Shown here one piece after another: positions 59,432-64,000 of a DNA stretch of 64,000 nucleotides. The stretch comes from an uncultured Flavobacteriaceae bacterium. GTDB lineage: Bacteria; Bacteroidota; Bacteroidia; Flavobacteriales; Flavobacteriaceae. The notes below the pieces were generated by a model. It did not search any database and was not told the DNA's origin. It saw only the letters and a list, made by a program, of their open reading frames with translations. The position numbers were made by a program, and so were the translations under genes. Each line of letters starts with the position of its first letter. Position 1 is the first letter of the stretch. The DNA lies in contig CANLUH010000005.1 of NCBI GenBank assembly GCA_947494205.1, forward strand, positions 62,001-126,000, read 5' to 3'.

Positions 59432-60522
59432 TTAATAACTAAGTTCAGTTGTTCCCAAAGGGCATTATCAAAACTACTAGGGCCTAACAAAACGTCGTTT
59501 GCACTATCGCCCATACGTATTACAACCATGTTTTTACTTGGAATAACATAAAGTTTTTGGTCATTTTTACCCAAGCCAGCAAATAAATCATCAGGAGCAT
59601 TAGGAATAAGTTTACCAGAAAATTCTAAAGTTGTTCCGGGAGTTCTAAAACTTTCTTTACCATTTAACCACCATAGATAACCATAAGCCTTATTTAAGTT
59701 TTGAGAGGTAGAAGTCATTTCAGTAAAATAATTCAAGTCATTTAAAATAGGAATAGTATCCCAATGTCCTTCATTTAAATTTAAAAGACCAAAACGCGCC
59801 ATGCTTCTAGCGTTGCTAAAAAATACATTACTATAACCAATAGAAACCCATTGCCCTTGCATATATATTCTGTCTCTTAATTGAGTATTAAAGTAATCTT
59901 TAAAGTTCATATTTGTAGCATCTTCAACAATGCTTTGCGTTAAAGTATAAGGCGCATTATGATAATACCAAAAGGTGTCAGGCTCATTTAAAAATGTTAA
60001 GCATTCACTATCATAACAATTCGAATTAGTAATGGTATAATCCAATCCAGTCGTCATAGTTAAATGCTGTTTTATCGTTATATTTTGTGCTTCGCTAGTT
60101 GTTAAACTAGACCAGTTGTTTCCTAGATAATTAAGAGATGATGTATTAATATTTAATAAATTTTGTTGTTGTGCAATACCTATGGTAAAAGCAGATAAGG
60201 TTTTTCCTGCCGAATACCATGGTAAATTGGAGTTCTCGTTAGCACCGTTTCCGTACCATTCTAAAGCAATTTTTCCATCCTTTAAAACAATAAACGCTTT
60301 GGTGTTTTTTTCTTCTATAAAATCTAAAAGCGTTTCAACACGAGATGCATCCCAACCTAAATTTTCAATAGAAACGGTCTCCCAATCATTAGAATCTGTA
60401 GGAGGGAAATATAAAGATGACCCATCTGTATTGCTAGTTGTAGGCTCGTCTATAGTTTCCGAACTACAATTTAGAGAACAAATAAAAACTAGAGCAATTA
60501 AAAGTAAGCTATTCATCTTCAT
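59428..60522 (-). CDS. Serine hydrolase, beta-lactamase class C family, lipoprotein
   Basis: A 364-residue lipoprotein (signal ending in the C-S-L-N-C region). The catalytic SxxK is SAGK (Ser104-Lys107) in PWYSAGKTLSAFTIGIAQ, the YxN motif is YHN (187-189) in FWYYHNAPYTLT, and the third box may be the final region GLGKNDQKLYVIPS. This is the fold of penicillin-recognising esterases and peptidases; nylon hydrolase-like and EstB-like members are closest in layout. Resistance to beta-lactams should not be inferred. It is located in the envelope and convergent with the SRPBCC gene. Confidence 0.9.
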   Translation of the reverse strand: MKMNSLLLIALVFICSLNCSSETIDEPTTSNTDGSSLYFPPTDSNDWETVSIENLGWDASRVETLLDFIEEKNTKAFIVLKDGKIALEWYGNGANENSNLPWYSAGKTLSAFTIGIAQQQNLLNINTSSLNYLGNNWSSLTTSEAQNITIKQHLTMTTGLDYTITNSNCYDSECLTFLNEPDTFWYYHNAPYTLTQSIVEDATNMNFKDYFNTQLRDRIYMQGQWVSIGYSNVFFSNARSMARFGLLNLNEGHWDTIPILNDLNYFTEMTSTSQNLNKAYGYLWWLNGKESFRTPGTTLEFSGKLIPNAPDDLFAGLGKNDQKLYVIPSKNMVVIRMGDSANDVLLGPSSFDNALWEQLNLVIN

Positions 60523-60645
60523 AATATTTATTTTTAAATAAGACTTTATAATAGATTAAAGGTTTAATAAGACGATTGACTTTTTAATAAATGAGTTCAA
60601 TAGTTTGAATAATTAGTTTTGTATTTTTAGTAAAAATATAAAACG

Positions 60646-62292
60646 ATGAAGCCATACTTTTTACTTATACTATTCTGCATACTTTTTTCCTGTAAGCAAG
60701 ACGTAAAAGAACAAGAAACAGAAACTGTAGAAGAAACTTCAGATTTAAGTGCTATCTCCACAAAAGACATTGCAGAATTTAAAGTGTTAGATTCTAAATT
60801 TATAAATAAGAAGCAGATTTGGAATACCCTAGAATCTCAAATGCGTGGTTTTTCAGAAGCGCAATACAATACTCTTAAACCATTAATATTAGAACAAGAT
60901 ATTCCAACGTTACAAAAACATGTAAAAGAAGGACGATTAAGTTACGAGATGTTGACAAAGTTCTATCTCTACCGTATAAAATTATTTGATAGAGAAAATA
61001 ACTTATCCTTAAATTCAGTTATAGCTTTAAATCCTAATGTAATACAACAAGCTAAAGATTATGATAAAGCTTTAAAAAAAGAAGCGTATAGACATCCTGT
61101 CTATGGTATGCCAATACTTTTAAAAGACAATATTAATGCAGAATATATGCCAACTACAGCTGGAGCTGTAGTTTTACAAGGTAACACAACCAAAGATGCT
61201 TTTATAGTAGAACGTTTAAAAACGAAAGGTGCTTTAATTTTAGGAAAGGCCAATTTAAGCGAATGGGCATATTTTTTCTGTGGTAAGTGTCCAAGTGGTT
61301 ACAGTGCTATTGGCGGGCAAACATTAAATCCCTATGGACGCCGAACAATAGATACAGGCGGTTCTAGTTCGGGAAGTGGTGTGGCAGTAGCAGCAAACTT
61401 TTGTGCAGCAGCAGTAGGAAGTGAAACAGCAGGTTCTATTTTGTCGCCAGCAAGCCAAAACTCGGTAGTAGGATTAAAACCAACTATAGGTTTGGTAAGT
61501 AGAAGTGGTATTGTGCCGATTTCAGAAACCTTAGATACTGCAGGCCCAATAACTAAAAACGTAACAGATAATGCCATTGTGTTAGATGCTTTGTTTGGAT
61601 ACGATGCTAACGATTTTAAAGCTATAAACACAAAATGGGGAAATAGTTATTACTATAATAATTTAAACGGAACAAAAAGTTTAAATAGTAGGCGGTTTGG
61701 AGCATTTAAAGCGTTAATGAAAGATACATTATACGCCAATGCTATTAAAACTTTAAAAGCACAAGGTGCTATTATAATAGAGTTCGAAGCAGAAGACGTT
61801 AACTTGCCAGACTTTTTAAGATTACTAAATCTGGACATGAAAAAGGATTTGTCAAACTATTTATCTAATTATGGAAATCCTTCTACACCAGTAAAAACTG
61901 TTCAAGATGTTATAACGTTTAATAAAAATGACTCTATAAATATTATGCCTTATGGTCAAGCCTTATTTAGAGGTATTGTGGCAGATAAAAGCACAGAAGA
62001 AGCGTTTAAAAGTATAAAAGATATACTAAAAACAAATGGTAAGCGGTTTTTCGATGCGCCAATGTTAGAGCATAAATTAGATGGTGTACTCTCCATTAAT
62101 AATTATCATGCCGCTTATGCTGCAGTAGCAGAATATCCAGCAATTACAGTACCAATGGGCTATACTAAAACTGGAGAACCTAAAGGATTAACCATTATAG
62201 CAAGACCATTAGCTGAAAAACAACTACTAAGTTGGGGACTAAACTATGAGCAAGCTTCAAAAAAACGACAGTCTCCAATAAATTATAACTAA
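60646..62292 (+). CDS. Amidase signature family hydrolase, lipoprotein
   Basis: The 548-residue protein begins with a lipoprotein signal (ILFSC). The amidase-signature catalytic set is Lys160 in GMPILLKDNIN, the cis-Ser pair in DTGGSSSGSG (240-241) and nucleophile Ser264 in GSETAGSILSPAS. An N-terminal extension of ~100 residues precedes the core. It should hydrolyse amides in the periplasm, perhaps peptide-like or aromatic amides. A TAGTTTTG -7-like box stands at 60614-60621, 24 bases before the ATG. Monocistronic. Confidence 0.93.
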   Translation: MKPYFLLILFCILFSCKQDVKEQETETVEETSDLSAISTKDIAEFKVLDSKFINKKQIWNTLESQMRGFSEAQYNTLKPLILEQDIPTLQKHVKEGRLSYEMLTKFYLYRIKLFDRENNLSLNSVIALNPNVIQQAKDYDKALKKEAYRHPVYGMPILLKDNINAEYMPTTAGAVVLQGNTTKDAFIVERLKTKGALILGKANLSEWAYFFCGKCPSGYSAIGGQTLNPYGRRTIDTGGSSSGSGVAVAANFCAAAVGSETAGSILSPASQNSVVGLKPTIGLVSRSGIVPISETLDTAGPITKNVTDNAIVLDALFGYDANDFKAINTKWGNSYYYNNLNGTKSLNSRRFGAFKALMKDTLYANAIKTLKAQGAIIIEFEAEDVNLPDFLRLLNLDMKKDLSNYLSNYGNPSTPVKTVQDVITFNKNDSINIMPYGQALFRGIVADKSTEEAFKSIKDILKTNGKRFFDAPMLEHKLDGVLSINNYHAAYAAVAEYPAITVPMGYTKTGEPKGLTIIARPLAEKQLLSWGLNYEQASKKRQSPINYN

Positions 62293-62365
62293 GTATTATG
62301 AGTTAAACCTTTAAGAAGGAAATCAAAAATCAAAACTCGGACATCGTAAATCATAAATCATTGTG

Positions 62366-62373
62366 TATCTTTG
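62366..62373 (+). promoter_or_regulatory. Candidate -7 box (TATCTTTG) of rimO
   Basis: An exact TAnnTTTG match 17 bases before the rimO ATG, so the mRNA leader would be very short. No TTG is seen at the -33 position. Confidence 0.5.
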
Positions 62374-62390
62374 CAGTCCAAAATTAAGAT

Positions 62391-63692
62391 ATGCGTACAA
62401 AGTCACTTAAAAAGAACAAAATCAATGTAATAACACTAGGCTGTAGTAAAAATGTTTACGATAGCGAAGTGTTAATGGGACAACTAAAAGCCAGTGGGAA
62501 AGATGTTGTACATGAAGAAGAAGGGAATATTGTTGTGATTAATACCTGTGGATTCATTAATAATGCAAAAGAAGAAAGTGTAAACACGATCTTAGAGTAC
62601 ATGCATAAAAAAGAAGAAGGCGAAGTAGATAAAGTATTCGTTACAGGCTGTTTAAGTGAGCGCTATAAACCAGACTTACAAAAGGAAATTCCTAACGTAG
62701 ATCAATATTTTGGAACCACAGAATTACCAGGCTTATTAAAAGCTCTAGGAGCAGATTATAAACATGAATTAATAGGAGAACGTTTAACAACAACTCCTAA
62801 AAATTATGCTTATTTAAAAATTGCTGAAGGTTGCGATAGACCTTGTAGTTTTTGTGCCATTCCTTTAATGAGAGGAAAGCACAAAAGTACGCCAATAGAA
62901 AATTTAGTTACAGAAGCTGAAAAATTAGCAGCAAATGGTGTAAAGGAGCTTATTTTAATAGCACAAGATTTAACCTATTACGGATTAGACTTATATAAGA
63001 AAAGAAACCTAGCTGAGTTATTAGAAAACTTGGTAAAGGTTGAAGGAATCGATTGGATACGTCTACACTATGCATTTCCAACTGGGTTCCCAATGGATGT
63101 GCTAGACCTTATGAATCGCGAACCAAAAATATGTAACTATTTAGATATACCATTACAACATATTAGCGATTCCATTTTAAAGAGTATGCGTCGTGGTACT
63201 ACAAAAGAAAAAACGACAAAGCTTTTAAAAACATTTAGAGAAGCGGTACCAAATATGACGATACGTACAACACTTATTGTTGGTTATCCAGGAGAAACAG
63301 AAGAAGATTACCAAATCCTTAAAGAGTGGGTAAGAGAAATGCGTTTTGAAAGATTAGGTTGTTTTACGTATTCTCATGAAGAGAATACACACGCTTTTAA
63401 TCTAGAAGACGATGTGCCACAAGAGGTAAAACAAAATCGTGCTAATGAAATTATGGAGATTCAGTCTCAAATATCTTGGGAGTTAAACCAAGAAAAAATA
63501 GGACAGGAATTTAAAGTAATAATCGATAGAAAAGAAGGCGAGTACTTTATAGGAAGAACCGAATTCGATTCGCCAGACGTAGATAACGAAGTATTAATAG
63601 ACGCTACTAAAACGTATTTAAAAACAGGAGAATTTGCAACCGTAAAAGTTATAGAAGCAGAAGATTTTGATTTGTATGCGGAGGTTGTTTAA
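62391..63692 (+). CDS. rimO: Ribosomal protein S12 methylthiotransferase RimO
   Basis: A 433-residue radical-SAM methylthiotransferase. The N-terminal UPF0004 domain has its three cluster Cys in TLGCSKNVYDSE, VINTCGFINNA and VTGCLSERYKP; the radical-SAM motif is CDRPCSFCAIPLMRGKHKS (CxxxCxxC). A TRAM domain closes the protein (IGQEFKVIIDRKEGEYFIGR, KVIEAEDFDLYAEVV). It adds the methylthio group to the Asp of ribosomal protein S12. The sequence details (GKHKS after the Cys motif) favour RimO over MiaB. It ends the gene content of the window. Confidence 0.97.
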   Translation: MRTKSLKKNKINVITLGCSKNVYDSEVLMGQLKASGKDVVHEEEGNIVVINTCGFINNAKEESVNTILEYMHKKEEGEVDKVFVTGCLSERYKPDLQKEIPNVDQYFGTTELPGLLKALGADYKHELIGERLTTTPKNYAYLKIAEGCDRPCSFCAIPLMRGKHKSTPIENLVTEAEKLAANGVKELILIAQDLTYYGLDLYKKRNLAELLENLVKVEGIDWIRLHYAFPTGFPMDVLDLMNREPKICNYLDIPLQHISDSILKSMRRGTTKEKTTKLLKTFREAVPNMTIRTTLIVGYPGETEEDYQILKEWVREMRFERLGCFTYSHEENTHAFNLEDDVPQEVKQNRANEIMEIQSQISWELNQEKIGQEFKVIIDRKEGEYFIGRTEFDSPDVDNEVLIDATKTYLKTGEFATVKVIEAEDFDLYAEVV

Positions 63693-63780
63693 GTTTACAC
63701 TTCGAAAGTTTAGTGTAACATTTGTTATCTAAATTTAAGATATATTATTTTAAAATACGCAGTAGACTATTATATTTTAT

Positions 63781-64000
63781 ATGTCAGTCTGAGCTTGTCG
63801 AAGACTATCTTAAAAGGATTTAATAATATTGATGTCATATATTATATAAATTATTCAGACATAATAATATTTCGTTTGTAATAAGTTTACACTTCGACAA
63901 GCTCAGTGTGACATTATTTTTCATAGTTGTCTAATTTGAAACATAATAATTAAAAATAACCAAGGAGATAATTATAGTCTTAAAAGTCTGTCTGAGCCTG
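63781..64000. repeat. Array of TGAGCTTGTCGAAG-type palindromic repeats
   Basis: GTCAGTCTGAGCTTGTCGAA (63783-63802) is answered by TTCGACAAGCTCAGTGTGAC (63893-63912) in inverse orientation, giving a ~130-bp palindrome. A diverged copy (ACACTTCGAAAGTTTAGTGT, 63697-63716) lies upstream, and another (GTCTGTCTGAGCCTG, 63986-64000) begins at the window end. I see no gene in 63693-64000. Confidence 0.8.

Noticed and set aside
59428-60522. Beta-lactamase antibiotic-resistance gene
   Set aside because: SxxK and YxN motifs are shared by esterases and peptidases of the same fold, and nothing in the sequence favours resistance.
63693-64000. Insertion-sequence remnant
   Set aside because: No transposase fragment or paired target duplication is visible; the palindromic cores fit small intergenic repeats better.

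Overview
The window is a gene-dense, A+T-rich chromosomal segment of a member of the Bacteroidota, most likely a marine-type Flavobacteriaceae. The evidence is: exported proteins ending in type IX secretion (T9SS) C-terminal sorting domains (1-554, 1667-2797, 43885-46878); promoters of the Bacteroidota type (a -7 box TAnnTTTG, clearest before rpmB); the gene run rpmB-rpmG-DUF4295-ftsY with rimO close by; and many SPII lipoproteins. Genus cannot be fixed from the sequence alone. I see no rRNA, tRNA, CRISPR array, prophage or insertion sequence.

Layout. 1-8.8 kb: end of an M43 metalloprotease, a small unknown protein, an Lrp regulator, a secreted beta-propeller, a lipoprotein DJ-1/PfpI protein with a membrane-bound AraC regulator, a CocE-type hydrolase, a VOC protein and an MFS exporter with an attenuator-like leader. 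8.9-16.3 kb: cytochrome P450, DUF1684 lipoprotein and AraC regulator; PEBP protein; CrcB with an SRPBCC/GyrI protein; dipeptidyl-peptidase III. 16.3-21.1 kb: a two-component module (exported protein, NarL-type response regulator, TPR histidine kinase, unknown protein, trypsin-fold protein without signal peptide) with two matching promoters. 21.2-33.5 kb: metabolic and regulatory genes (SDR, MazG-like, IlvE, DUF4920, MnmD, TIGR01777, CPBP, HxlR, M15 peptidase, S15 peptidase, WYL regulator, VOC, ASCH, PadR). 33.7-37.1 kb: lineage-specific exported proteins, including an HExxH lipoprotein and two tandem paralogues. 37.2-43.7 kb: repeats, HtpG, a KAS III, a CoA-binding protein and a sodium:solute symporter. 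43.9-56.4 kb: giant Asp-box T9SS protein, RecR, glycosyltransferase, lipoyl acyltransferase E2, unknown exported proteins, phosphotransferase, glutaredoxin-like protein, DEDDh exonuclease, FAH-family protein, Hpt protein, CinA. 56.5-64 kb: ribosomal proteins L28 and L33, DUF4295, FtsY, four accessory genes, RimO, then an array of palindromic repeats.

How it works together. Most of the segment is ordinary housekeeping and cell-envelope biology: secreted or lipid-anchored peptidases and hydrolases (M43, S15-like twice, M49, serine hydrolase, amidase) suited to use of peptides and polymers, with local regulators beside them. The most unusual block is 16.3-21.1 kb. There a trypsin-fold protein with no export signal, an unknown partner, a histidine kinase and a response regulator form one tight operon. 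The operon promoter and the promoter of the neighbouring exported-protein gene carry the same 20-bp dyad (NarL-like 7-2-7 geometry) at exactly the same 22-bp distance from a -7-like box, which suggests an autoregulated signalling system. Other regulatory finds are a 24-codon leader with terminator and possible antiterminator before the MFS exporter, palindromic operator candidates before PadR, HxlR and WYL regulator genes, and a sigma-54-like element before htpG. Several families of intergenic palindromic repeats are scattered through the window.
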